Source: Cristatella mucedo
Lineage: Eukaryota; Bryozoa; Phylactolaemata; Cristatellidae
Assembly: GCA_009760855.2 (NCBI GenBank)
Contig: WPIO01000140.1
Location: 556,001-620,000 of the forward strand
Reading direction: 5' to 3'
Length of the DNA stretch: 64,000 nucleotides
Shown piece after piece: positions 20,501-26,248 of this stretch (position 1 is the stretch's first letter; the number at the start of each line of letters is the position of its first letter). The notes beneath the pieces are model-generated. The model made no database searches and was not told the origin of the DNA. It saw only the letters and a list, made by a program, of their open reading frames with translations. Position numbers and translations under genes: made by a program.

Positions 20501-22252
20501 ACATGCACACACAGTGTAAACACGCATTAGTACACAAAAGAAGCTCACATCGGTCGAGCCAATTCTGTGAGGAACAGTTAGGTTTTCTGCTGCAATTTTA
20601 AATAACGTCAAATCGGGAAATGTCGTAACGTCAGTGTGCGTTCTAGGCTTTACATCGTACAAACTAAAGGCACGGTCTCCAAAAGATTTGAGATTGATTA
20701 GACGCACTGGTAAACGCCTTATGTCAGAAGTGTGGGTTGTTCGATCCGAGGCCTCCGATTAAGAAGGCAAGAGAACGAAGGGACCCAAAAGTGAGGTACA
20801 GACCTTGAAGTCGATGTGCCACTTGATAAGGGGCTCGTGCTGGTCGGTGAGAAGTTGTGAATTATGGCACATCACCCTCCAATCATTAGGCTGTGCCTCT
20901 AACCAACATTAAGCCCTTTGGCGACCATATCTCCGGTTTCCTTTTTCTCAAAGCCTGAAACTCACACTGATGCTGCACAATCTCCCGACTTACTGACGTC
21001 TGTTAAAAAGAAACTACAACCCACCTGTTCCTTAAAGCATAGCTGGGTTGTGTAACTCGTCCTTATTTCTGATGGGTGCTGACACGGTGCATGTTATCAC
21101 TAACCAATTGACACCATCCTTCGTTTTCAGCATGTGCAAAGTGCATAGAAAGAAATATAGTTCTCTTAGTGTGCATGGTAATGCAATGAAATTAAAGTTT
21201 AAACAGCACGTTTTTCTTCCAAATTTTTTTTCATTATTGACATACTCCTTCTAGGCATTGACCGAGACAATGTCTCCCACACGTCAGGGGTGATTTTTCT
21301 GCCACTTTTTCTGCAGAACTTGAAGCTGATCTAATTCTCCTGGATGAATGACTTGCTCGTCCAACTCCATCACGGATGTCCAAATGTATGGTACTCGGCC
21401 ACTTAAAAATCCGGAAGTTATCGTTTCACTAATATTTCAAAATTGGTTTGTGCAGTTAATAGGCCATACAGTGAGCCAAACTCTAAAAGTAAAGGAGCCT
21501 TTTTTTTTACGAGGGGGGATGGGCCCTGCCCAGTGTTTGAATGGTTGCATGCGCATTTCTGCTCATTAGCGTGGGCCAGCAAAGGAAGGCAAAGACGTTG
21601 CTCTGTCCTTTGCCAACTTAAGGCCGGTTTCAACTAAAAACGCATCTATTTATGACAGCATTTAGTGGGTCCACGTGATTCGTCCTTTATGTGCCTATGC
21701 ATGCTGACACTGTGCATACTGCCACTAACCACACTTGCATTGTGACCCTGTGCATGTCACCCCTAACCATGTTATTCCTGTTGTTTATTGACCATGCTAC
21801 CACTAAACATTCGATCGTGCTTTCTTTGTAGCAAATTTAAAACGCCTAGAAAGAGATTTAATTTTCTGAGGGTGCTATATCAAATGCATTGTTATTATTA
21901 TAACTAGCCATAGAATCGTGTGCATCTACAAGGATTCTCCTTGCACAGCTGCCCTGAGATTGCTGTAACTATGCACTAGCATACGATTTGAGTTCATATT
22001 ATAATGTAGGGCCCTGCCTGACACTGACACGAACGTTTTTTGTAGGAGATCGTTTTATCATATCCATTTACCGAAGTGATTTCAACCAAGAAAGTCAATT
22101 CCGGCGACCGAAACTACCTTGATATAAAAGTGGGAAATCTCATGGTACAAAAAATTGTCACCGTGGAGACCGACCAAGGGACGGATATTGGTCTCATCAT
22201 CGGCCAGTATATAGTTGCTGTGAACAGTAGCATAGCTCGCCAACAGGTGTGA
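4906..22252 (+). CDS. MYO15A: unconventional myosin XV-like gene, 3' part (SH3-MyTH4-FERM tail)
   Basis: An actin motor of the MyTH4-FERM group; family members carry cargo to the tips of filopodia or stereocilia, with the MyTH4-FERM tail binding cargo or microtubules. Exons seen: 4906-5030, 5271-5377, 6905-7005, 9244-9308, 9559-9708, 9985-10067, 12095-12320, 15297-15374, 15526-15619, 16564-16724, 17126-17194, 18077-18141, 18400-18589, (19127-19207 tentative) and 22046-22252. Phases agree at every junction except at the tentative exon, whose incoming phase fits but which has no GT donor. The domain order SH3, '[10 protein letters not shown]', MyTH4 ('[14 protein letters not shown]', 'LRDEVYCQL', '[10 protein letters not shown]') and FERM ('QLIVLPGG', 'PDYIDGYL', '[10 protein letters not shown]') is that of myosin XV; a myosin VII second tail half fits less well. 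About 600 residues are covered. Motor and IQ exons are not in the window. The stop may be followed by an ATTAAA signal at 22859. Confidence 0.92.
5271..5377 (+). CDS. MYO15A: myosin XV exon: Ser-rich linker and pre-MyTH4 helix
   Basis: Acceptor TTGTCCAG, phase 0 in; donor GTAAGC, phase 2 out. A Ser/Gly/Asp-rich linker is followed by '[13 protein letters not shown]', the conserved helix that precedes MyTH4 in myosin XV. Confidence 0.9.
6792..6826 (+). CDS. possible alternative 35-nt cassette exon of the myosin
   Basis: A C-rich tract and CCCCCAG acceptor precede 35 bases and a good GTGAGC donor. It reads '[11 protein letters not shown]' in the phase delivered by the 5377 donor (phase 2) and leaves in phase 1, exactly the phases of the next exon at 6905. 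It could therefore replace that exon but could not be spliced in series with it. Coincidence remains possible. Confidence 0.3.
6905..7005 (+). CDS. MYO15A: myosin XV exon: basic linker
   Basis: Phase 2 in after CATGCTAG, phase 1 out before GTAAAA. It encodes a linker with a Lys/Arg cluster ('[10 protein letters not shown]') between the pre-MyTH4 helix and the MyTH4 core. It is the only frame consistent with both neighbours. Confidence 0.75.
7110..7196 (+). mobile_element. LINE family A, 3' terminal fragment
   Basis: It contains the family A end block ('CTCCTGCATAAAATCCAC', 'GGCTTTGTGGAG', then 'ATTACATT'), only the last ~90 bases of the element. A TA microsatellite follows. Confidence 0.65.
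7191..7625. repeat. (TA)n/(CATA)n microsatellites in a ~207-bp tandem duplication
   Basis: Two arrays of TA and ACAT units are each preceded by the same unique ~48-base block ('GACCGTCAGTTGGACGTGGC' core), at 7191 and again at 7398. The unique flank was duplicated together with the array, which simple slippage of the microsatellite does not explain. Confidence 0.95.
7640..7800 (-). mobile_element. tRNA-derived SINE with LINE-like tail (copy 1)
   Basis: On the - strand a B-box-like 'GGGTTTGAGCCC' is followed by 'GGCATATGTGAAATGTCTGG' and a tail resembling the LINE B end ('AGATCAAGTTCTCTTTAGGC'). The same module recurs on the - strand at 11524 and 43325. Confidence 0.6.
8030..8123. repeat. (GA)n microsatellite
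   Basis: Nearly pure GA for about 90 bases. The Ser-Leu or Arg-Glu reading frames across it are artefacts. Confidence 0.97.
8355..8418 (+). mobile_element. SINE 3' fragment
   Basis: 'GGTGATAGCCGTTAATGG', 'CTTCTGGTGCTATA' and 'GAGGCTGTTTGACCAGC' match the 3' end of the SINE at 12750. Confidence 0.5.
9244..9308 (+). CDS. MYO15A: myosin XV exon: start of MyTH4 domain
   Basis: Phase 1 in after GTTGCAG, phase 0 out before GTACGA. It encodes '[15 protein letters not shown]', the Trp-rich start of MyTH4 that leads directly into '[10 protein letters not shown]' of the next exon. Confidence 0.9.
9559..9708 (+). CDS. MYO15A: myosin XV exon: MyTH4 core 1
   Basis: Phase 0 to phase 0 (acceptor GTCGGCAG, donor GTAACG). 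It contains '[19 protein letters not shown]', the signature helix of MyTH4. Confidence 0.95.
9841..9896. repeat. two interlocking perfect inverted repeats in an intron
   Basis: IR1: 9841-9855 pairs with 9864-9878 (15 bp, 8-nt loop). IR2: 9854-9864 pairs with 9886-9896 (11 bp). The left arm of IR2 covers the loop of IR1, which is the geometry of an H-type pseudoknot. It lies inside the 9709-9984 intron. Confidence 0.93.
9985..10067 (+). CDS. MYO15A: myosin XV exon: MyTH4 core 2
   Basis: Phase 0 in after ATTGCAG, phase 2 out before GTGAGT. It contains '[19 protein letters not shown]', the most conserved MyTH4 motif. Confidence 0.96.
10068..12094 (+). other. intron of the myosin with (GA)n tract and SINE
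   Basis: No further exon is required by the phases between 10067 and 12095. It holds a (GA)n run at 11013-11048 and a - strand tRNA-derived SINE near 11524-11665; the rest is unrecognised. Confidence 0.6.
11524..11665 (-). mobile_element. tRNA-derived SINE with LINE-like tail (copy 2)
   Basis: The same module as at 7640 and 43325: - strand B-box region ('GTCGTGGGCTCTAGCCCCG'), 'GGCATATGTGAAGCACCCG', and the 'AGAGATTAAGTTCTCTTAGG' end. Confidence 0.6.
12095..12320 (+). CDS. MYO15A: myosin XV exon: second half of MyTH4
   Basis: Phase 2 in after GTTGCAG, phase 0 out before GTGAGT. '[16 protein letters not shown]' and '[13 protein letters not shown]' are diagnostic, followed by the basic/Gly stretch and 'ADEIEAL' that closes the domain. 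Confidence 0.97.
12750..12920 (+). mobile_element. tRNA-derived SINE, good copy
   Basis: A-box-like 'TGGCTCACTAGGTAAGG' and a near-perfect B-box 'GGGTTCGAATCCT' are spaced as in a tRNA. A body ('CACTGCAAGCGGTGGTGATA') and a 'GGCTCTTCTGTCGCTATA' end follow. About 85% alike by eye to 38526-38672. It is not a working tRNA gene, because no cloverleaf acceptor stem closes. Confidence 0.75.
12985..13430 (-). mobile_element. LINE family B, 3' fragments (two pieces)
   Basis: The reverse complement carries the family B 3' block ('AAGAGATTCAGTTCTCCTAGG') and the 'CACAGTGTCAGCATGCATAA' region, each also seen in the 34085 and 47855 copies. Two fragments abut; the second is resumed at 14180 beyond the GC-rich element inserted into it. 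Confidence 0.6.
13550..14185. mobile_element. GC-rich dispersed element, copy 2, unclassified
   Basis: A second copy of the element at 4073-4690 in the same orientation, with scattered substitutions and small indels and the same G-run. It interrupts a - strand LINE B fragment (13430 / 14180), which shows it moved in after that LINE. The antisense frame 13765-14076 resembles that of copy 1 but no family is recognised. Confidence 0.72.
14180..14370 (-). mobile_element. LINE family B fragment, continuation
   Basis: It resumes the LINE B sequence interrupted by the GC-rich element ('GGTAGGCTGGAGCAAGAGAA' matches the 28350 and 48320 copies). Confidence 0.55.
15297..15374 (+). CDS. MYO15A: myosin XV exon: FERM F1 start
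   Basis: Phase 0 to 0 (acceptor CATTGCAG, donor GTGAGC). '[17 protein letters not shown]' is the first FERM strand pair and joins directly to the end of MyTH4 at 12320. Confidence 0.93.
15526..15619 (+). CDS. MYO15A: myosin XV exon: FERM F1
   Basis: Phase 0 in after TTGCTGCAG, phase 1 out before GTAGGT. '[15 protein letters not shown]' and 'EEYTLFSIS' match the F1 helix and following strand. Confidence 0.93.
16564..16724 (+). CDS. MYO15A: myosin XV exon: FERM F1-F2
   Basis: Phase 1 in after CTCTTTCAG, phase 0 out before GTACAG. '[11 protein letters not shown]' and '[19 protein letters not shown]' match the myosin XV pattern of a basic/aromatic strand followed by 'PL-x-x-EN'. Confidence 0.94.
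16863..16905. repeat. 43-bp near-perfect palindrome with CAG/CTG core
   Basis: 21-base arms surround a single central T. The outer arms are unique ('AGCGAGCAATG') and the inner part is GCTGCTGCTGC / GCAGCAGCAGC. It sits in the intron after the 16724 exon. Confidence 0.95.
17126..17194 (+). CDS. MYO15A: myosin XV exon: FERM F2
   Basis: Phase 0 to 0 (acceptor GTTGCAG, donor GTAGGT). '[13 protein letters not shown]' corresponds to the 'Q-V-x-PDYL-x-G' step of MyTH4-FERM myosins. Confidence 0.92.
17406..17566. repeat. (CA)n microsatellite, duplicated flank
   Basis: Two CA arrays (17406-17429 and 17480-17550) are each preceded by 'GATAGAAACCCAAGAATG', so flank and array were duplicated together. 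Confidence 0.95.
17935..18030 (+). mobile_element. LINE family B, 3' tail fragment
   Basis: 'GCAAATGTAAAGCGCCTAGG' then 'AGAGATTGAGTTCTCTGACG' and 'GCACTTTATCAAGTGCATTA' with an ATT-rich end, as in the 32645 copy. Confidence 0.7.
18077..18141 (+). CDS. MYO15A: myosin XV exon: FERM F2 helix
   Basis: Phase 0 in after CTTTTCAG, phase 2 out before GTAAGT. '[19 protein letters not shown]' is the F2 'L-A-x-LQH-x-A' helix of myosin XV. Confidence 0.95.
18400..18589 (+). CDS. MYO15A: myosin XV exon: FERM F2 to F3
   Basis: Phase 2 in after CTTTCCAG, phase 0 out before GTAAGT. '[17 protein letters not shown]' and '[19 protein letters not shown]' are the most recognisable part of the FERM domain in MyTH4-FERM myosins. 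Confidence 0.97.
19127..19207 (+). CDS. MYO15A: tentative myosin XV exon: start of FERM F3
   Basis: It starts in phase 0 after CATATAG and encodes 27 residues ('[19 protein letters not shown]'), matching in length and loosely in pattern the strand block expected between the exons ending 18589 and starting 22046. The expected end after CAG at 19207 is followed by GAATCT, not GT. The next GT donor (19227) ends in phase 1, which does not fit the 22046 exon. Either a small exon is missing, the splice site is unusual, or the call is wrong. Confidence 0.4.
20195..20330 (+). mobile_element. LINE family A, 3' fragment
   Basis: 'CCGAAAGCCGCTTAGGCTGT', 'GTGTGCTATACAAAACTCCC' and 'GGAGATACACTACATTACAT' are almost identical to the end of the 60360 copy, so this fragment is relatively young. 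Confidence 0.8.
20405..20880 (-). mobile_element. LINE family B, 3' fragment
   Basis: The reverse complement shows the family B tail and C-terminal block with many substitutions; it includes the 'GTCTCCAAAAGATTTGAG' segment common to all B copies. Confidence 0.6.
20945..21235 (+). mobile_element. LINE family B, 3' fragment
   Basis: 'GGGTGCTGACACGGTGCATG' and 'CATGTGCAAAGTGCATAGAA' followed by 'AGTTCTCTTAG' match family B ends. Confidence 0.55.
21256..21510 (-). mobile_element. internally deleted Tc1-like relic
   Basis: Two blocks match the Tc1 element at 46439-48651: 'CATTGACCGAGACAATGTCT' to 'AAAAATCCGGAAGTTATCG' corresponds to 46650-46860, and 'GCAGTTAATAGGCC' to 'AAAAGTAAAGGAGCC' corresponds to 48567-48618. 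The middle, including most of the transposase, is gone, giving a MITE-like derivative. Confidence 0.6.
21640..21905 (+). mobile_element. LINE family B, 3' fragment
   Basis: 'GCATGCTGACACTGTGCATA', 'GACCCTGTGCATGTCACCCC' and 'AAACGCCTAGAAAGAGATTT' with an ATT-rich end are typical of family B. Confidence 0.7.
22046..22252 (+). CDS. MYO15A: myosin XV last recognised exon: FERM F3 and stop
   Basis: Phase 0 in after TTTTTGTAG. '[15 protein letters not shown]' and '[19 protein letters not shown]' are the F3 PH-like lobe. The frame runs to 'RQQV' and TGA at 22250-22252. GTGTGA at 22247 could serve as a weak donor to a further C-terminal exon, but none was convincing. Confidence 0.93.
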   Translation, partial: EIVLSYPFTEVISTKKVNSGDRNYLDIKVGNLMVQKIVTVETDQGTDIGLIIGQYIVAVNSSIARQQV

Positions 22253-22515
22253 GCTGGCCACCTGGTTTGGCTTCAAACAGGCGCCTATGTACCATAAGGC
22301 CGGCCGGCAGATGAAACACTCCTGCAGGCTGCGCCTGCTCGAGCTCAGTACAATCAAAACAGTGGTCGAGTAGCCGAGCAGCCATTGAGCGTAGGATTCA
22401 GGGTCGAGATCGAGAGGAATCAGCATGTAGCTGGAACTCATGCTCCTATAACTGGCTGTAGTAGTGTCATAGCAAGACACAGCCGTCTACCCTGTTACCA
22501 GCAAGATGGCTACCG

Positions 22516-22836
22516 GTGGGCGATCCAAAGCGCCTGGTGCGAATTGGTGTGCACTCGCCCATCCGAAGGTGCACGAGAATTTGGCATTATCAAGAGAATC
22601 AGTTCTGGCAGTGGCATGCAGCAGTGTATGCAGCTGCGTTATCTAAAGATCACATGCCCTCATCTAAACTTAGTCCAAGTCATCTACCAAGTCAGCAGCC
22701 AAGCTATCTGCCGGAGAGCAAGTCTGCCAATCGTTTCACCTTTATGTATCGCGTGGCCTGTCCCCTTAAGCACCGCACATGTGACAGCTGTTGGATACAG
22801 CTATATCGGCAGCTCAGGCACCGTGTCAGCACGTGA
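22516..22836 (+). CDS. open frame of unknown status after the myosin stop
   Basis: A 106-codon frame rich in Ser, Pro and Gln ends beside a good donor (GTGAGT at 22832). It may be 3' untranslated region or an extra C-terminal exon. All three + frames are partly open here and no family is recognised. Confidence 0.15.
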   Translation: MGDPKRLVRIGVHSPIRRCTRIWHYQENQFWQWHAAVYAAALSKDHMPSSKLSPSHLPSQQPSYLPESKSANRFTFMYRVACPLKHRTCDSCWIQLYRQLRHRVST

Positions 22837-23884
22837 GTGTTGTCACTATAGTTTCATTATTAAACGAATGTTGTAAGTTGTATTTAGTGACTTTTGAAGC
22901 AAGCTCAGAGTTAAATTGGATTTACGTAACAGAACAAAACTTGCTACATATCTTCGCTACTGCATCGTCTAAGCCTAGTAGCTTATACTGGTTGTCAATG
23001 CTAAAATCGGCCTACCAAAACTTTCGTTAAACCAGCAGTTAATGGCAGGTAACTCAGCTCATCAAATCTCTACAGAGATTTTTGCTAGCTTTTTTGTTCG
23101 ACTGAAAGTATCCTAGGAATCAGAATTTTTTGGTGAATGCTTATTGAAGACTGTAAGTAGTACTGGAGATAGATAATAGGCGCAGCAAGCAAGGCTCGGC
23201 CTTCGGATAATTAATCGGTTGACTACTTTAACTGTTGCAGCGATTTCCAGAGGACAATGTAAGACAGGCAGGGATCTACTTACGGCTGAAGGACTCCGTC
23301 CGTGTGAATTTTACAGCGTTTGCTTTTGCATGCTGATACCGTACTTGTTGTCACTAGCCGATTGAATGCAACCTTTCCAGTATATGTGCCGTGCCTAGTA
23401 AGAGATTTAGCTACTTTTGGCCACATACAAACGTGTTGCTATTGTGATAAGATACTATTTTCTTAATTAAGGCCGAGTTGCTAGTCCTTCAGCAGCTAAG
23501 ATATGAAATCCAAACTAGTTCATGCATTTATGAGATAACCACTAGAGTACTGCAATTCGCTTGTTTTCAGGACTCCTGGCCCCAAAGGATGATCGCTTTC
23601 AACTGGCACAAAAAAATCAGCAGCTGGTTGGCTGATATCGTCAGCTACCGTATAGCTGCCACATCAGCATCACTTCTATGTGGCCACGCCCCATTGGCTT
23701 CCGATCAAAGAATCGAACAGAAGCAATTCTCCCTCTGGCGAACAAGTCGCTTCACTCGCTTTTCCCATCCGAACTTGTTGCTCCTTCCTGATGTGTGCTC
23801 ACCTGATACTCAGCGTAAATCCTTAGCATAAAGTCTTAGCTGATCGAAACTTGGGCTAGTATACAGAACAAGTCTGGAACTCGA

Positions 23885-24260
23885 TACTGGTCAGGTTCAT
23901 ACCTGCAATGACCTTTTATTATTCATAACTCAACTGAAGATGCATCTGTTCCTGTCCCCTTTCCCTTCGCCCCAGGGAACATTTCTTTTTTGTTCGTTGG
24001 TGCTTTGTATGCTTACCTGTGAATGACACACTGCATGTTACAAGCCTGAGGTCCCAATAACCAGTAGCCATGAGTGCTTCTATATATTTGCTTTAGTACG
24101 CAGGCTTAAGTGTAACACTTGTTTTCTTTTGCATGCATGATACCATGCATGTCACCAAACCCTCGGTTATTGATTCTTTTGCACGAGTCTTAAATCGACA
24201 GGATACCGATTAAACTCTCTTGACATGCGATAAAAACGACCTGTTATAATTGTTATTACT
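23885..24260 (+). mobile_element. LINE family B, 3' fragment
   Basis: 'TCAACTGAAGATGCATCTGT' onward follows the B family C-terminus and 3' block with heavy decay. It sits between the convergent gene ends. Confidence 0.4.
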
Positions 24261-24604
24261 ACTATTTGTATTACCAGTTGCTTGGTTAGGGGCATAGTGT
24301 GTGACCACCCAGCTTGCTTAAACAAGATGCTGCAAAGCTGCTTAAGTCACGTGCCCCGTGATTCCAGGAATCATATAATCTCACTAGTAAGTATGCCAAT
24401 TTGAGACAATGTTTCATCAACAGACAGTAACGTTTAGTATGACGAAGGACTTATTCTGTTTGCCTCTCGGGGGCACATGCTGGGCTCGGCTGCTGCTGAA
24501 GCTCGCGTTAGGGTGGGGCAGGTGTTTTGGCTACAGCATACTGAGCGGGAGTGCGTGGGGCACTCTACTTTGGTGAGCAAATAAGCAGAACGGTTCGGCA
24601 CATC

Positions 24605-24610
24605 AATAAA
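24605..24610 (+). terminator. candidate poly(A) signal AATAAA
   Basis: First canonical AATAAA after the myosin stop on this strand, about 2.35 kb downstream. It would imply a long 3' UTR that includes LINE sequence, so it is only a possibility. Confidence 0.15.
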
Positions 24611-25013
24611 GCATCCCAGTGGCTGCACAAAGCAACGTGTCCCGGTGGTCTCTGCTATCTCTTAAAGTATATACCTGAGGTTTACTGATCATGCATTAGT
24701 GCCGCTGTTCTGATGAAGTGCTAAAGTGACAAGAACGACAAATTATGTCATGATTCAAGTTTGACCACCTTCATTGATTAGTTGACTTAATAAAAGTAAT
24801 GAGTAAACACTGCCTAGATCATGAGACCCAGGACTGTCGTATTTCGGAGACTGATTAGATTACTTTTAAGTTATTTACATGACAATGGAATGTCCACGCT
24901 TACATTTAAATCGAAGTCCTTAGATGTCATCATCTCGTGTGTCACACGGCAGCAAAAGCAGGCTAAAAGTAGATGAGCAGTTGCTAAGGTAATACACAAG
25001 CTTACTAACCACC

Positions 25014-25208
25014 CTATCTAGCAATGAAATCATGCATCCACAAGTCGGAGTCTGCAATGTGCTGCACATGAATGCCTGATCCGTCGAGCACCAAGCCAAG
25101 GAACTCGAAGAAGAGTCTGCCATCAGAGCAGAAATGCTTTTGCCTTCTGCAACCTCTCGTGTTCCGGCCTAGTGCTCTACCGATTGAGCTAGAAAGATTA
25201 ATGTTCAA
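25014..25208 (-). CDS. open frame with coding-like tail, unidentified
   Basis: On the - strand after a GGTTGCAG acceptor, a frame reads 'GRLFFEFLGLVLDGSG' to 'WMHDFIAR' and then stops. The composition looks like a folded protein, but I recognise no family. It lies downstream of ALG1 on the same strand. The upstream part of the frame overlaps a tRNA-like A-box (25185-25202, - strand), so it may be a SINE next to chance sequence. Confidence 0.2.
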   Translation of the reverse strand: MNINLSSSIGRALGRNTRGCRRQKHFCSDGRLFFEFLGLVLDGSGIHVQHIADSDLWMHDFIAR

Positions 25209-25588
25209 CCAACACTAGGCTTAAAGCCTTGGTTTTAATATGATCACTCAAGAGCTCGAACCAACTCGGCGTATTGCCTCAATGAATGTGTTTTAAACTA
25301 CAACTAGGTGCAAGTGCCTAGAGGGGGAGGGGTCAAAAAGGGAAGTAGATCAGATGATGCACGTATATGCCCCTTCTCATCGTACTTAGCCTTGGGGTCC
25401 CAGTTGAGTAAACAAGGAGGAGATAACCTAGTAGATACCAATCGTGTTGGCCCATGCACAAGATTTAGCGAAAACAAGCCATAACCTAAATAACTTACTG
25501 ACAATCCCTCAGGATAAAAGCACCACTGAAAGAACTGCTTTTCTTTCGATTATCTGAATGATGCAGTCAACGACACAGAAAATAGATG

Positions 25589-25825
25589 TTAGAGAAAGCA
25601 CGTTTTGTTTGGACAAATCGTGCAGCTATAAGCATGCACTCCGGCATGCTCAAAATGAGCGATTTTTGTGACATTCCACAAGTACTGCACAAGCTCCACC
25701 TCAAATGGATCATACCGCAAAGTAGTGGCCACCACAGAGAAGCCAGTTGCCACCGTACCTCGAAGTACAACGTCACAATGTTGCAGAACATGCCCACGAA
25801 GTCCCGTGAGGAGCAAGTCAGACAC
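25589..25825 (-). CDS. small open frame, possible single-pass membrane protein
   Basis: A 78-codon frame has one hydrophobic segment ('GTVATGFSVVATTLRY') followed by an aromatic/acidic stretch. Size and layout are vaguely like small mitochondrial membrane subunits such as COX6C, but the resemblance is too weak to name it. Two other frames are also open here. Confidence 0.2.
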   Translation of the reverse strand: MSDLLLTGLRGHVLQHCDVVLRGTVATGFSVVATTLRYDPFEVELVQYLWNVTKIAHFEHAGVHAYSCTICPNKTCFL

Positions 25826-26113
25826 CGTTTACAACACGATCTGCATGCCTTTTATGGGTCCACAATCAGAATGTAAGACCTGCAGATTTCATGTTTGTAT
25901 CTACAAACTTTAAATTGTACGTTTGCATGTTTCACGGCTTGCTGGTTGTCGCGTGTCCCTCTGAACGCGAGTCCAAGTTGCTGGTCAAAGACAGGTCGAG
26001 AAGAATTTGACAATTTTAACAATGATGCGCCCTCTGCTTGCATCGGACGTGCCACCAGGTCGGCGAAATGCTGCTGTCGCCGCTGCTGCCACAGCGGCGG
26101 CGACACAGATGTG

Positions 26114-26248
26114 CTAGGAAGCAGCTTGTATAACCGGCGCAACGACCCTCTCCCATTCGTCCTCCCAGCGGCATTTCTGGAAAGCCGTCAGATTCTCCCT
26201 AAACTCCAGCAGTCTCCCAGAGGCCTGTGGAAATCCTGCCAGCAGCTC
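26114..26248 (-). CDS. ALG1: ALG1 exon 11 (C-terminus and stop)
   Basis: Phase 0 in after ACGTTGCAG. Residues 425-468, with '[16 protein letters not shown]' and '[15 protein letters not shown]', the conserved ALG1 C-terminus; TAG at 26114-26116. Confidence 0.96.
   Translation of the reverse strand, partial: ELLAGFPQASGRLLEFRENLTAFQKCRWEDEWERVVAPVIQAAS

Noticed and set aside
23569-23831. Extra myosin C-terminal exon after a TTTTCAG acceptor
   Set aside because: The in-phase frame shows no FERM or tail similarity, and the preceding exon already has a stop in frame.
25138-25205. Possible tRNA gene on the - strand ('TAGCTCAATCGGTAGAGC')
   Set aside because: The A-box is good, but there is no B-box or closing acceptor stem; more likely a SINE head or tRNA relic.
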